Counted from the first letter of the stretch, positions 35,779 to 49,053 are shown. The stretch is 64,000 bases of DNA from Macrolepiota albuminosa (GCA_027475525.1 JAMWFC010000086.1:496001-560000); one strand, 5' to 3'. Notes: generated from the sequence alone by a model not told the origin. Numbers and translations are program-made.

Positions 35779-37757
35779 ATGTCTAACAAAGAACTCCACC
35801 AATGGGTCGTTGACGTGGATGTTCGAGTATTATACCTTGCTCTCAGAGGAGACCTGCGACAACTCAAAGCACAGCAGAAGGACCTGGTAAGATACAAGCA
35901 CTCCTGCCTAATAGACATGCACTAATAGTCGTCCTGTAGATTGACATGTGGTTCAAGGTTAGGGATGTCAAGGATGACAAGAAACTCCTCCTTGATGCCA
36001 GGAGAAGTTTCATCAACAAAGTTATCCCGCTACTCCAGAGCAAGCTTTCTGACGAGGATATGACCAGGCGGTTGAAGGACGCTGCGAAGAAATGGACCCA
36101 GAGGAGCGGAAGGGGGGAGGAACCAAGTGGGGGCAAAGAACGACCTGATCCGTCAACTGAGGCCAGTCCGTCAACGGCACCGGCACGAGAAGACCGGATA
36201 GGTCATAGGCCGGCAGCAGGAAATTCGTCTGGTCCGTCACCAATTCCGAAGAAGAGAAAACGACTGAGTCCTCCAGCGGCAGGAGATTTGTCTGGTCCAT
36301 CGCCAAATCCCAAGAAGCCAAAACGGGTGACCTATATTGGTCAACCTCCTCCTGGTACCTATCGTCGACAGAAGGAGCAGGAGGACAAGGATGAGGACGA
36401 GGATGAAGAGGAAGAGGAAGAGGAAGAACAAGAGGGCAGAATACCAAAGGGGGAAATTACTGGAGAGATGCTGTTGGGCAGGTATCTGAGGACAGCACCT
36501 TGTCGCGAGGGTCAGCACATCAACCCCCCTTGCCAATATTGCACAAGTAAGCGGCTACAGTGTGTCAGGACAAAGGGCGGCACCGCATGCGATCCCTGCC
36601 GGCTCATTCGCAAACGAACATGCAGCCTAACAATTGTCAAGAAAACCGTCAAGCCCAGCAACAAGGGAAAGGGGAAAAAACCACTGAGAAAGAAGTCAGT
36701 GACAATTATTGAGAGTGATGACGGTATGAAACTCTTTTCCTGCTCAAATAGCTAACCAATAGTTAGCAGATGAACCAACCAGTCCAATCGCGGGACCATC
36801 AAAACTGTCCGTCCATCCATCCCAACCATCGACCTCCAACCGTCCAGCGGACCCTCTTCCAGTCAAGAGAAAGGGCAAGGAGTGGGCAATGGAGTCTAGT
36901 CACAGTGAGGACATTGTGGCTGGTGTAATGGCAGGGGTGGAGAGCCGTTTGGACAGGATGGAGAATGGGTTCCAGGAAGCATTGCGGAATGTTGGGGAGC
37001 AGGTGCGGGACAGGTTTGTCACGGCTGAGGCGAGCTGGTTACCGCGTATTGAGGACTTCTTCCGTCGCTACCAGACTCAGGTCGACACGCTTGGTGGCCG
37101 CATAGAAACCCTGCAAACGAATGTTTCTCTTGCGGGTGAGACACTTGAAGACCACGCCGGACGTATCCGTCAGACGGAAGAGCAGATCCGCAATATTTGG
37201 GGTGTGGTTGACACTTTGCAGAATCAACTTCACATCTCTACCCGTCTCAGATGGAAGAGCAGATCCGCAATATTTGGGGTGTGGTTGACACTTTGCAGAA
37301 TTAACTTCACATCTCTACCTGTCCCTCCAGTCTGTCAGCTCAGGATGATGTGGCAGTGCATCCAACAGGGCACAGTGGACTTGGACCCATCGTTGAAGAG
37401 GAAGAAACCACTCCTGACCCCATCACTGACCAATCCCCTGCCACTGCTGACATATCCGTTCCCACTGGTGACACCTCTGCCCTCGCCACTGACCAATCCC
37501 ATCACGCCGCTGACTTATCCGCTCTCACCGTCGCTCCGTCCCCGCTTCAACAAACATCCTCAGGGACGACTCCCGCACGAACATCTCCGTCACCCCCTCA
37601 ACCATCTTCCGTCCCTCCGCCAGTCCCTGCCGAGGACCCTCTCCCTGGCCCAAGGGGATGGGCTCGCAGCAACTCCCGAAGTAGTTGGCCGCCAATGCAA
37701 CGGACCCGATCATCCAGTCGGCTTACTGAGAGACGGAAGGCAACAGAAGAGAAGTGA
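35779..37757 (+). CDS. KDZ-element gene A: Zn(II)2Cys6-like, coiled-coil protein
   Basis: Exons 35779-35886, 35940-36723 and 36770-37757 give 601 codons when one 77-bp copy (about 37175-37330) is removed. The N-terminus (MSNKELHQWVVDVDVRVLYL) is followed by a basic/acidic disordered stretch including a run of Glu. A cysteine cluster with spacing C-x2-C-x6-C-x8-C-x2-C-x7-C follows (CQYCTSKRLQC, CDPCRLIRKRTC), within the Zn(II)2Cys6 consensus. The third exon has heptad-like helices (ESRLDRMENGFQEALRNVGE, RIETLQTNVSLAGETLEDHA) and a Pro/Ser-rich tail. It could bind DNA, perhaps element ends or host promoters; that is inference. It is transcribed towards gene B. Confidence 0.7.
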
Positions 37758-37893
37758 AGATGGACAATCACATATTTTTTTTTCATTATGACACACATTC
37801 GTACATTTTTGTAACCCTATAGTTTACAAAATGTAATATAACATTCCCCCCTTCCCCACATCAATGACGGCGGACTGGTCCATTTTTGTAACC

Positions 37894-40692
37894 CTATAGT
37901 TTACAAAATGTAATATAACATTCCCCCCTTCCCCACATCAATGACGGCGGACTGGTCAATGACCTTAGTGCAGCTGCTACTCCTTTTTGCTGGTGTAGAC
38001 ATATCAATGTATCGAGCTGCATCCTCCTGTAACATTTGTGCTTGAGACTTGCGGGGTCGCTTGGAATTTGTTGACAATTGGTTAGGCAATGCCTTGCGCT
38101 TCTTTTGGTTTTGTAATGCCGGCCTTCCCTCACCTTCAAATTGGTCATTGTCCTCATCTTGAAGAATGTCGAGCACCCTTCTTGACACTCTATATCTAGG
38201 GGAACCATCACTAGGGCCATTAATTGGAGGGTCTGGATGGCTCCATCCTCTTTGTTGTAAGAGGTGGATGGTAGTGGCATCTACCACTGCTGTATCATCA
38301 ACACATCCATCATGAACGGATTTCCTCTTTGTTGTAAGAGGTGGATGGTAGTGGCATCTACCACTGCTGTATCATCAACACATCCATCATGAACGGATTT
38401 GTGAGAGCGACTCGTCATGAGCGGAAGCTGATACATTTGGTCGGGATTTGTTGTGAACCGTGGATCTGTTGTGGCGCTGAGGCTGGGGAGTGTGCAGTGA
38501 GCGCAAGACAGGAGGTTCCTCCTGTAAGTCAGGCAGTGGTGTGTGTGGTACGCTAGGTGACAGGGGAAGTGTAGGCCCCCGTTGCCACTCCAAGTTGGCT
38601 GCAGATCCGGTGACTAAAGCGGATCCGCCATCAGCGGCTCCATCATTAGCAATGGTCCTACTGTTGCCATCGACTACCGCAGATCTGGTGACTAAAGCGG
38701 ATCCGCCATCAGCGGCTCCATCATTAGCAATGGTCCTACTGTTGCCATCGACTACCGCTGATGGTGTTGGCCTCTGTTTCCGATTTTTCCCTCCATTTTT
38801 GCGTGTAGCCTTATGTGCTGCTGCTGCTGCCGCATTTTTTTCATTGGCCTCTGTTTCCGATTTTTCCCTCCATTTTTGCGTGTAGCCTTATGTGCTGCTG
38901 CTGCTGCCGCATTTTTTTCATGATCAGCTTGGGTGCCGTACTCGGCAGCTACTGGCTGCTTGTGACGGTTGAGATAAACCGTCCAGCGGAAGGTGTCACT
39001 GGATCCATACTGTCCTTGACGGTCTCTCCAGAAGTTCAGCAGACGCAATAGCTCAGGCCGACCAAGATTATGAGGATCTTGGAATATCAGACCCTCTGGA
39101 AGATACCTTGAATGTATGAATTGCTGATCATTGGTCCTCACTGCCTTGTAAGGAGCAGATTCATAACGGTAACCAGACGCAATTTCTGATGGGGTGATCA
39201 GATGATGAGCAAAGGTGGAGAAAACTAGGATTCACTGTAATGAGTATTTAGATAGTCCCAGACAAGCATTTCCAATTCTGCCCGAGTTTGAAATATATTT
39301 GGTCCTGGATCTGCTGGTAATATTGGGAATCCATCCCTATCCAGATCAAGGATGAGGTCATGGCGTGTAAGGATAGGAGGAGTCAAATCATGGGGTGATT
39401 GCATGTTGGACGGCATGTCTCTACCAAGAAGAGCAGACATGTAATCCATCATCTTCTTGTTGAGGTCACTAACAAGGTCAGGAAAGGAGTCTTGAAAGGT
39501 AGGTCGGTTAGCATGGGTCAAGTATGACATATTGTCATGACTATAATTGGTGTCAAAATTGTTTAAAGAATGATGGCACCACATACATTCTAATAGTCAT
39601 GCCTTCATTTGCATACCAACCAACAACAGTCCAACTCAACATGCCAATGATGGCACCACATACATTCTAATAGTCATGCCTTCATTGCATACCAACCAAC
39701 AACAGTCCAACTCAACATGCCCATCTCTCTAAATCGAAGCACATCTGCATTGTCCACACGCTTCAAACCGTGCTTTCGGGCCTTCCTGGAGAGACAACGA
39801 TTAGAAAGCGGAAAAGCACATCTGCATTGTCCACACGCTTCAAACCGTGCTTTCGGGCCTTCCTGGAGAGACAACGATTAGAAAGCGAATCAAGCGGACG
39901 GATGTACAACAATAGAGGACGATGGGGGACGGAAGCAGTACCAACTTGCGCTGAATTTCTGGCGGATTTCCTTTTTCGCTCCATTCTGCCGCCATCTTCC
40001 GTAAACGACTTTCCTCCTGCGGTGTGAGTTGATGCATAACATTTTTGACAGCCACATTATATTGTGCAAATGCATCCAATCCCGAGGCGTTGTGATCCTT
40101 ACCCCTCAACAAGTTCTGGATCTCCTCGTTTATCTCCTTTGCCATTGTCTGCCGGACAACATCTCGCAGTGAAGTTTTCAGCTCAACAAGTTCTGGATCT
40201 CCTCGTTTATCTCCTTTGCCATTGTCTGCCGGACAACATCTCGCAGTGAAGTTTTCAGAGCACCTTTGGATCTTTATGCTGGTAATAAGGGCGCCAGCAA
40301 TTCTTGATATACTGGACAACCTTCTATTCAAGCAAATGATGTCTAGTTCTTTGCAATGAGTTGCTGTACCTACTTTGATTCTCTCTGCCCACTCTTCCCC
40401 TGTCTTTGGCTCTGTCCCTTTAGTTCTTTGCAATGAGTTGCTGTACCTACTTTGATTCTCTCTGCCCACTCTTCCCCTGTCTTTGGCTCTGTCCCTTAGT
40501 GGCCCAGTAGTTGAAAATATCCGTTAGGATTTTATCCTTCAAGATAGCAGTCCGAGCTTGAGGAGTAGTTGAGGAGCGGTAGAGTTCCTTGTATGGTTCA
40601 AAGATAGATCTTTCTTCCGCTGTAAATATCGGTTCCACTCGTCTTTTCTTTGGTGAAAATATTGGTTCAGGCGGTTGCAGGAGGGCAGACAT
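37894..40692 (-). CDS. KDZ-element gene B: conserved protein of unknown function
   Basis: Start MSALLQPPEPIFSPKKRRVE at 40692; the coding path runs to a stop near 37894-37901 over several exons. Recognisable blocks are FEPYKELYRSSTTPQARTAI, LDAFAQYNVAVKNVMHQLTP, EESRLRKMAAEWSEKGNPPE, KARKHGLKRVDNADVLRFRE, FRWTVYLNRHKQPVAAEYGT and a basic tail. Blocks like AQYNxAVKNVM with W-S-x-G-PP-E occur in proteins encoded near KDZ transposases in other mushrooms, as I recall them. An in-frame 78-bp tandem repeat lies at about 38609-38758. At least eight 77-bp duplications break the frame, so I give only outer limits. Confidence 0.55.
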
Positions 40693-41011
40693 GTTTGTAG
40701 ACAATATAATTTTCTGCAACCACACAGTTCTCAACTGAAGGATCACATGATAAAATATAGATTTTCCGTTCAGTGTCCGTTGATGACAAACGGATTCTGT
40801 TTGTCTTCGACGGATAGGGTCACATGATAAAATATAGATTTTCCGTTCAGTGTCCGTTGATGACAAACGGATTCTGTTTGTCTTCGACGGATAGGGTCCG
40901 CTGTCCGCTGGTATCCAGCCTGTCCAAATTGGGGCATATTGCCAATATCAATGAGCGGTCTCATTAGATATCCCGTACAATGGCTAGGTCCTGGCCATAG
41001 ATATTTTGATC

Positions 41012-44000
41012 ATGAACCTGAACTCTCTAAAGAAATGCAAGCAACCAAAAACAACAGTCATCAGACAAAGGGACCTCATCCTTTGATCATGAACCTGAAC
41101 TCTCTAAAGAAATGCAAGCGACCAAAAACAACAGTCATCAGACAAAGGGACCTCATCCCGTTTGCTGAGGAAAGGACACGACTCACTCAGAACACATGAG
41201 GGTTGCCAGTCCTCATAACACAACGGCTACCACTGGGTCCTGCTCCCATTGTAACTGGTGCACCACCTGCGGCATTTGCAGATGATAATAACTTTGCACA
41301 CTTGGACAATAATCCAACGGTAGATGATGTAGATGATACAATGCCCGTATCCATAAGGCATGTAAAGGTGATTTGAATGTATGCTATTATTGAGAGCGAA
41401 TTATTCAAGTTCATACATAGACACAGGCAGATTATCTTAACGACTTCATCAACCATGTTCCACAGTTGCTCAATGGATTGCTTGGTCGTGAATCAATGGA
41501 TGACGTTACTGATTGCCTTGCTTGTCCTGACCATTACCTCGCACGATGGCGATGCCGTGATTGCGTTGGGTCAAGAATATTCTGTCGCGGATGTTTCTGC
41601 CGCACGCACGACTCCAACCCGTTTCACCGACCTGAAGTATGGAATGGTAGGTATTTCCAACCAATGAATATGTCGGATACTGGAGGGTATTTCTATATCC
41701 AACACAATTCATTGCATGCAAACTGTCATCAAGGCAACCAATGAATATGTCGGATACTGGAGGGTATTTCTATATCCAACACAATTCATTGCATGCAAAC
41801 TGTCATCAAGGAAGGTCAGGGTCAGGGCTCTTGAGGACCACGAGCGGAAAAAGGACATTCAGGAGCAAGAGTTTTACGACTCGAATATCAACTGGATGTT
41901 GAACTTCCATCAGCGGATAGCGATCCGGGACATCCAGCAGCGCATCCATCCATGACTTCAGATTTCCTGAGCAGACTTCAGGATGCCAGCCTTGATCAAA
42001 TCATGGAAGAGGAAGAGCAAGAGGACCCAGAGAATAATGTGCCAATAGAAGATATTCCAGAAGATCGGCCAGCCATGAACGGGTTCCGTATGGACAGATA
42101 TGATCAGAGAATAATGTGCCAATAGAAGATATTCCAGAAGATCGGCCAGCCATGAACGGGTTCCGTATGGACAGATATGATTGCTTTGGAATCCAATACA
42201 ACGGATTGTTCACACAACTGGAGTACACTACATCACTGTCATTTCATGTGAGTGTTCTGGGATGGATGTCTTGGTGGAGGATACCATCCGCTCGCAGCTG
42301 GTCCCCAGTACATTTGATTGGACACAAACATATTTTACAACGATGTCTTGGTGGAGGATACCATCCGCTCGCAGCTGGTCCCCAGTACATTTGATTGGAC
42401 ACAAACATATTTTACAACGCTGTGCTGGACGACTTCTGTCTGACAAATCTAGAGTGCAAAGCATCCGCCTACCAGTACTGGCAGAAAATTGCAAGAATAA
42501 CTTCCCCGATTGCATCTTCTGGTGAGGTGGATAACCTTTACCACCCTACCAGTACTGGCAGAAAATTGCAAGAATAACTTCCCCGATTGCATCTTCTGGT
42601 GAGGTGGATAACCTTTACCACAGCTACAACGACTTTCTCATTCATGGCGGTGGCTGAAGAAGTTGAAGTGGGCAGGCTTCGGCCATGATGAATCAGGCAT
42701 CCCATGGCGCCGGACCGTGGTGAACTTGCAATATTCTGTCCAACTTGTCCCCAACCAGGAGTCAATCTTCCATCCAACTGGGAAGAAGATCCCGTCTGGT
42801 GGAAGTTCAATCGTTCTTTAATATGGACGGCAACTTCAAGGTGGATCACGTCCGACATTCTAATCCTGCTCATGATGTATGGCATTCAGAAGGCGGTGGT
42901 ATGATGGCCAGGAGGGATGAGCTCACCCACTATCTCAAGCGCGCAAAGGAACAGCCAACGGTGAGTGACATTCTTTAACTCTACCTGTCCGCTGTCCGCT
43001 CATCAATTCAATCCTGTCTGTCGGCCGTCCGCTGGACCTCCGGCTGTCCAGGGAGCTGCCTGTGAAAACACATTCAAAGCTATTGAAAAGGCCCTGATGA
43101 TGAACAAGTCATGCGACATTACTGGTATTGTTGCAACGGCATGTACACGGCACGGCTGCTTTGCTCCTAATAGTGTAACAAACTTGACCCGTGGTGAAGG
43201 CCAGGTTTACACAGACTTTTCCATCACACGGGCAGCTTTGCTCCTAATAGTGTAACAAACTTGACCCGTGGTGAAGGCCAGGTTTACACAGACTTTTCCA
43301 TCACACGGGCAGTTAAACACCAACATGGATGGGATTCAGCGTCTCCTACTGGTATATGACATAGCATGCCAGTGGTGTGTCAAATTTTCTGAACGGCTTG
43401 CCGAGGCCGGAGAAGTCCTGCCAGATAATCTACTCGTGGACTTTGCAATAGGACTTCTTCATGTCCATGGGCATAAGGAGGATTGTTTTTTCCGCTTTGC
43501 CCCGTCCTTCATTCCTGGGGCCGGTCATTTGGCTGGGGAGATAATTGAAAGTCTCTGGTCTACACTAAATGAAGTCTCACAGATGGCCCGTACGGCTACC
43601 TTGGCACATCGGGCAGAAATCCTTGATGATCACATGTGTGACTCAAACTGGAAGAAGCTGCTTGACATGGTTCCATTCCTATGTCGAAAGTACAGGACTG
43701 CTGTTGAGATGAGAGATGCAGCCGTTCAATATTTCACCGAGCGATCCGTCAGAATATCAACGGATTTACTAACAAGCTGGGAAGCCGGAATAGCTAAGGC
43801 AGAAAGGCTCAGAGAGGAGGGAAACCGTAAAGCAATGGATATTCTGAAAGCTCATACAATGACCTTCAATAGTGCAAGTGAAGACCGAATGGCAGCAGAC
43901 AGTGTAAAGCAATGGATATTCTGAAAGCTCATACAATGACCTTCAATAGTGCAAGTGAAGACCGAATGGCAGCAGACAGTGAAACCACTCAACGGATGTT

Positions 44001-45250
44001 GCAGCGACGGATATTCATTCCTTCTGGATTCAACTTGCCCTTGACATTGAGGAGCAGCAGTAAGGTGTATTGCTGATGGCCCAAACTATTTCACTAATTG
44101 GAAGCTCAGAATTGCAATTCAGGACCAGGTTCGCCGTTTGAATCGGCATGCAAGCAATGATGATCGGCAAAAGGTCAAGGCGGAAAGAGAAATATTAAGG
44201 GTTTGACTCAATGTCCTTGCTGCTTCTCAGGACAGGAGCGGGTTCATTGCTGGTGGAAGGTGGACTGCCCCCCTGGAACCGGATGAAGTTCCCGGAGCCT
44301 TTGACAACAATGAAATGGCAGAAGATAGACAACCAGCAGATCTGCTGGTACTGCCAGCGGATAACCTTGAACCAACAGATGTAGTTGTTCCAGAAGATTT
44401 TGAAATCTCCTTCCCATCTATGATCATGGGTAATGTCTCACCATTAACAATGATAGAGCGCAATCTGCGCTTGATTCAAATTGAAAGGCTCCTGCAAGCC
44501 CTTCGGGAATTCATTGCAGAGAAATCATTCCTATATTCTCACGTCGTCCGGGTCACCCCAAGCAAGAATGTGAAAACTCGAGCTTGTGCATCTCTTCAAA
44601 GAATCCAGGCCTCAATCCTGGTGAAGGCTCGTGCCTATGCACGATGCCGCAGTGCTCTGCTGCGACTGGGATCAGACCCCAGCATTCAGAGAAAGTATCC
44701 AGTGCTCGTGCCTATGCACGATGCCGCAGTGCTCTGCTGCGACTGGGATCAGACCCCAGCATTCAGAGAAAGTATCCAGTCTACAGAAAGCGATTTGAAT
44801 GCAAGCACAGCTATACAGATCCCAACATTCCTGGTTCATCAAGGATCAAGGTATCTTGGATATGGCACTCTAATTCTGATGCAGAAAATGAATCTGCAAC
44901 TATTTCTGAATGTGAGTCCTCTTGTTAACATTTCCGTTATCATTACATCCGTTCGTGAACATATCTCTTCAGTTAATCGTGTTCATTATCTACGTGCTAG
45001 AGCACAACGCAACAGATGGACAGAGGAATGTCAGCTTGTCATGAGTGAAATGGAGTGGACAGTTCGGTATTTCTTCAACCAGGCAGATATTTGGTCGAAG
45101 CGTGGTATGTCAGTGAAGAAAAGAGGTCTCCAGTCATATGCCCACAAAAAGGTGGCCATGTGGCAAGAATTGGCCTCAATGGCAATTGATAAATTTAGGC
45201 GGGTGCTTCCTGATTTTATTCCCCCCCAAACTGCAAGAGATCCGCTGTGA
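41012..45250 (+). CDS. KDZ-element gene C: CxC2-KDZ transposase
   Basis: Transposase of the element. The N-terminal cysteine cluster matches the CxC2 type: CLACPDHYLARWRCRDCVG, then FCRGCFCRTHDSNPFHRPEV. Mid-protein, GELAIFCPTCPQPGVNLPSN and DGNFKVDH are KDZ hallmarks. The catalytic core includes LLLVYDIACQW (Asp), LLHVHGHKEDCFFRFAPSFI and GEIIESLWSTLNEVSQMART (Glu), giving a likely D-D-E set. The C-terminal part ends LRARAQRNRWTEECQLVMSE and FIPPQTARDPL with a stop at 45250. Introns are present, for example about 42961-43050. Frame changes coincide with 77-bp duplications (41659, 42028, 42264, 42469, 43158, 43826, 44627), so the real gene may be intact. The start is uncertain. Confidence 0.85.
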
Positions 45251-45550
45251 AAATGGTGGATGCAGAGACGGATTGATGTGATGGATGCAGAGACCGATTG
45301 ATGTGATGGATGCAGAGACGGATTGAACTGATGGATGCAGCTTGCTGGATTGATGTGATGGATGCAGAGACCGATTGATGTGATGGATGCAGAGACGGAT
45401 TGAACTGATGGATGCAGCTTGCTGCCATCAGCGGATGATTGGAACGGATTTGTGACAGTCACGTGCAATGGAATTGTTGAAAATCACTTTTGTTTACAAG
45501 GCACAAAAATCTGATACATAGCAGTATCCGCTTCTACAAGCAAGAGTGCA

Positions 45551-48034
45551 ATGGCGTCTACCTCTGTACCACACAATGTCATGTCCCAAGCTACTGTACT
45601 AGAAAATTTGCAAGAGGTTGTTGACTACATCGAGTCACACCTCATTGCAGCACTTTCCATATTTGGCAATCTTGCGCCAAGTCTTGAAGCGAGGTTGTTG
45701 ACTACATCGAGTCACACCTCATTGCAGCACTTTCCATATTTGGCAATCTTGCGCCAAGTCTTGAAGCGAAGAGGCATGGATTATCCAGCATCTAGACAAG
45801 GAGTTGGTAAGATGACTTCAAAATGTGTAAATATATTAGGATCTGACTGTGTGCCATAGAACTTTGTATTGTCATATCTGGGGGCTGCATCACTGAATAA
45901 TGTGGTCTGCAATGTCCCAGACATTATCAAAAGCATGAGCCGATTTTTCCCTCTCCAAAATCAGCAAACTTTGCCCACAGAGATCCTGGAGTTTGTTGAT
46001 GGCCATCAAGGTCTTATTAGAAATCTGTATGGCTGTGATTGGTGGAACCACATTGGCCGAGAGGATGTTCAGGTCTTAAGCAATGAAACACTGGAGCATT
46101 GCCTTCTCGTACATCAGCAAGGCTTCCACTCTCTTGAAAGCTTCTTGGCATGTTAAGCAATGAAACACTGGAGCATTGCCTTCTCGTACATCAGCAAGGC
46201 TTCCACTCTCTTGAAAGCTTCTTGGCATGCAACTGCCGGCCGCCCATGACATTGCCATCCGATGGATTGGTGTCCGTCCCAGCACCAGACAATTTGCTCC
46301 GTGTGTTTGCAGGTAGCGGCCCATGACATTGCCATCCGATGGATTGGTGTCCGTCCCAGCACCAGACAATTTGCTCCGTGTGTTTGCAGGTAGCGGATCC
46401 ACCAGGGCCACCAGCGGACGCTTCTAGCCCTAGACAAGTGGCGGTCGCTGGATAGGACGGAACATGTGCCAACGGCCAACGATATGATCCGCCTGTTTGC
46501 TGGCAGCAAGTCTGTTGCTGCTTCCATTGTCAGTTCGAACATGTGCCAACGGCCAACGATATGATCCGCCTGTTTGCTGGCAGCAAGTCTGTTGCTGCTT
46601 CCATTGTCAGTTCCGTTGCCAGGTCCGTGGATCCTGCTCGGACGGGCCAATTGACAGGCATTGAGTCCCATACCAACAGTATTGATGGTGAGCAGCCTGA
46701 TCCTCAAGACTGCCTCTCCATGGCCCATCCTACCACTCTCCCTGATGTCGACTCTCCCCAATGGCCATCCTTGACACATATCGAACCCTCGAACGCACAA
46801 CATCCATTCCACCACCTCTACAGTCAGAGTAAACCTGGACTGGTGTATGGCCCTACAATGGAAAACTCTCGCGTTGTGGTTCAACCAGCATCCCAACTTC
46901 CTTCCGCCCCAGCAGCTCATGTCCGTGGGACATTCAGGGAGCTGGGGGAAACTGACGATGACCAGGTGGATATCCCTAATCCATCCATTAGTGACCCTGA
47001 CTTAGAGGGTATCCCTCCTTGGGGGAAACTGACGATGACCAGGTGGATATCCCTAATCCATCCATTAGTGACCCTGACTTAGAGGGTATCCCTCCTTTGT
47101 TCATTCCTGCAGAAGAGGAGACGGAAGACAAATCTTTGCCGCCTTTGTTCATTCCTGCGGAAGAGGAGACGGAAGACAAATCTTTGCCGCCTTTGTTCAT
47201 TCCTGCGCAAGAGGAGATGGAAGAGGATTCTTTGCCTCCTTTGTTCATTCCTGCGGAAGAGGAGACCGAAGACAATGATTTGCCCCCTTTGTTCATTCCT
47301 GCAGAAGAGGAGATGGACGACGATTCTTTGCCACCTCTATTTATTGTTGGTGAAGGAGCAGAAGGACTAACAGCGATGGAGACCGTGGCGGCTGGTGACG
47401 GCAGACAAACAGAAGTCCAGAGCGGCGGACGTATGGTGACCGAGGACAAAGAAAACCTTCCGCTGCTATTTCTTGTGATGGCAGAAGAGACGGATGGAGG
47501 CATGGCAGCCGATGACGAAGAAAATCTTCCACTGCTTTTTGATGTAACGGCTCTTCAAATCCCGTCTTCCTCCTTCCAACAATCTCCTTCTCCAACCCTA
47601 CCTACTGGTAACAATGTCTGGGAGTGGGAGGAATATGAGTCATGTATGACTCGACGTGAGGATCAGAGAAGAATTAACGAATTGTATCAACAACGTGAGT
47701 ATAATTTGGCACTGGTAATCATAGTTAATTTATTTCAACAGAACAAGAATTTCGCGCTAGAGCAAAACATGGTCGATGTAGGCCCATTGGCCCTTTCAAT
47801 CAAGCTGGTCGTACTGATGATGTGTCTGTTGATATGTCAGAGTCACCCTCACCATCTTCATCGTCAGGCCTGATAGCAAAGTATGAAGACATCACACTTC
47901 CCAGACCTCAAGGGCCATATACACCAGACGACTTTGCATTTTTGACAGCAGACTACCTGCTTGATGAGGATTTGTTCTATTCAGACACATTACATGAATC
48001 TAATGAAGAGGAGGAATACACATCGGACGAGTAA
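45551..48034 (+). CDS. KDZ-element gene D: acidic protein with PPLFIPAEEE repeats
   Basis: Starts MASTSVPHNVMSQATVLENL at 45551. A first part contains ILEFVDGHQGLIRNLYGCDW. The middle has at least five copies of a 20-residue acidic unit (PPLFIPAEEETEDKSL and variants, about 47095-47345) and two looser ones (LPLLFLVMAEETDGG, LPLLFDVTA). A terminal domain with NNVWEWEEYESCMTRRED precedes an intron at about 47695-47751, and the protein ends SDTLHESNEEEEYTSDE. Five 77-bp duplications disturb the frame. No known domain is recognised. Confidence 0.55.
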
Positions 48035-48591
48035 TTTAATCCTTAGTTACTATAATTCTTGGCTTTTCCGTTGGTTATTTTTCGTCAAGATTAACCGTCC
48101 CGTTGTGCCGCTGATATTTTTTGCCAAGATTAACCGTCCCATTGTGCCGCTGACGAATCCATTATAAATCTGTTTGATCCGTTACCTCCAGTTGTGCACT
48201 AGAAGGAACATAAACTGACAATATTCTGCTAGACCACAGAACATTCTGTGGATTATACATAAATATCACTCTAGTATTGTGTACTAGGCTACAGCACTTT
48301 ACTACAGACATTTCAATTAGTTTGGACAGGACTCAGGTCCACTAAGATTAACCGTCCCATTGTTTTGTTCTGTTATGCCACTCTCATGAACGCAAAAAAC
48401 AACACACTCTTCAACCCACTAAGATTAACCGTCCCATTGTTTTGTTCTGTTATGCCACTCTCATGAACGCAAAAAACAACACACTCTTCAACGATTACAC
48501 AAGGGGGACTTGAACCCTTGAATTGGGCAGTAGAAAGAATATAGACGTAAATAACAATTAGTAAAACAAAGTTATGTCATGTCTAATGATG
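48035..48591. other. non-coding subterminal sequence of the KDZ element
   Basis: Contains AAGATTAACCGTCCC three to four times (near 48088, 48127, 48343 and its 77-bp copy), and at 48495-48540 a minus-strand B-box-like GGGTTCAAGTCCCCCTT. Confidence 0.5.
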
Positions 48592-48670
48592 TGCACTAGT
48601 GGGATTCAAACCCGGCTCTTGTGCACAATATGAAATATCAATGTATCAATATTCCATTCGACCACAGATC
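48592..48670 (-). other. tRNA-like sequence in the right subterminal region
   Basis: Minus strand: GGATCTGTGGTCGAATGGAA ... GAGCCGGGTTTGAATCCCAC. A- and B-box-like blocks are separated by an AT-rich middle with ATTGTGCACAAG. The 77-bp duplication at 48617 copies its 5' half. Confidence 0.5.
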
Positions 48671-48947
48671 CTTACCAAAAATTAGTACAGTTTTCTTGTG
48701 CACAATATGAAATATCAATGTATCAATATTCCATTCGACCACAGATCCTTACCAAAAATTAGTACAGTTTATATCTAGTGCAGAAATGCAGCAGTATAAA
48801 AAGACACCATTATACATCATTATGGTGGACTAGGGAAGTCTGGACTAGGGGAGTCGAACCTGCCACTCCACACAATACTGAAAATTAAGTGGGTCAGATC
48901 AACTACCATAGGCCACTGACAGGCAGGTTTGACCCCCTTCTAAGTAA

Positions 48948-49027
48948 GCGCCTGTGGTACAATGGAATATTGATAAATTGATATTTGATATTGTGCACAA
49001 GAGGTGGGTTCGACTCCTGCTAGTGCA
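48948..49027 (+). other. tRNA-like sequence at the inner edge of the right arm
   Basis: GCGCCTGTGGTACAATGGAA ... GGTGGGTTCGACTCCTGCTA with ATATTGTGCACAAG between. The GTG in the loop-like segment recalls histidine tRNA, but the anticodon arm is too long. Confidence 0.5.
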
Positions 49028-49053
49028 TATTAGAGCAGCAGGCCGCTGATGTC

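Larger units (their letters stand above)
33726..48770. repeat. 27 duplications of 77-bp offset across the KDZ element
   Basis: First copies begin at about 33726, 34401, 37175, 37804, 38246, 38769, 39569, 39736, 40105, 40344, 40743, 41004, 41659, 42028, 42264, 42469, 43158, 43826, 44627, 45270, 45614, 46076, 46242, 46460, 46943, 48339 and 48617. Each is followed immediately by a second copy 77 bases on. Most are exact; those at about 37175, 39569 and 41004 differ by a base or two. Because 77 is not a multiple of three, each copy inside an exon produces a false frameshift. Confidence 0.9.
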
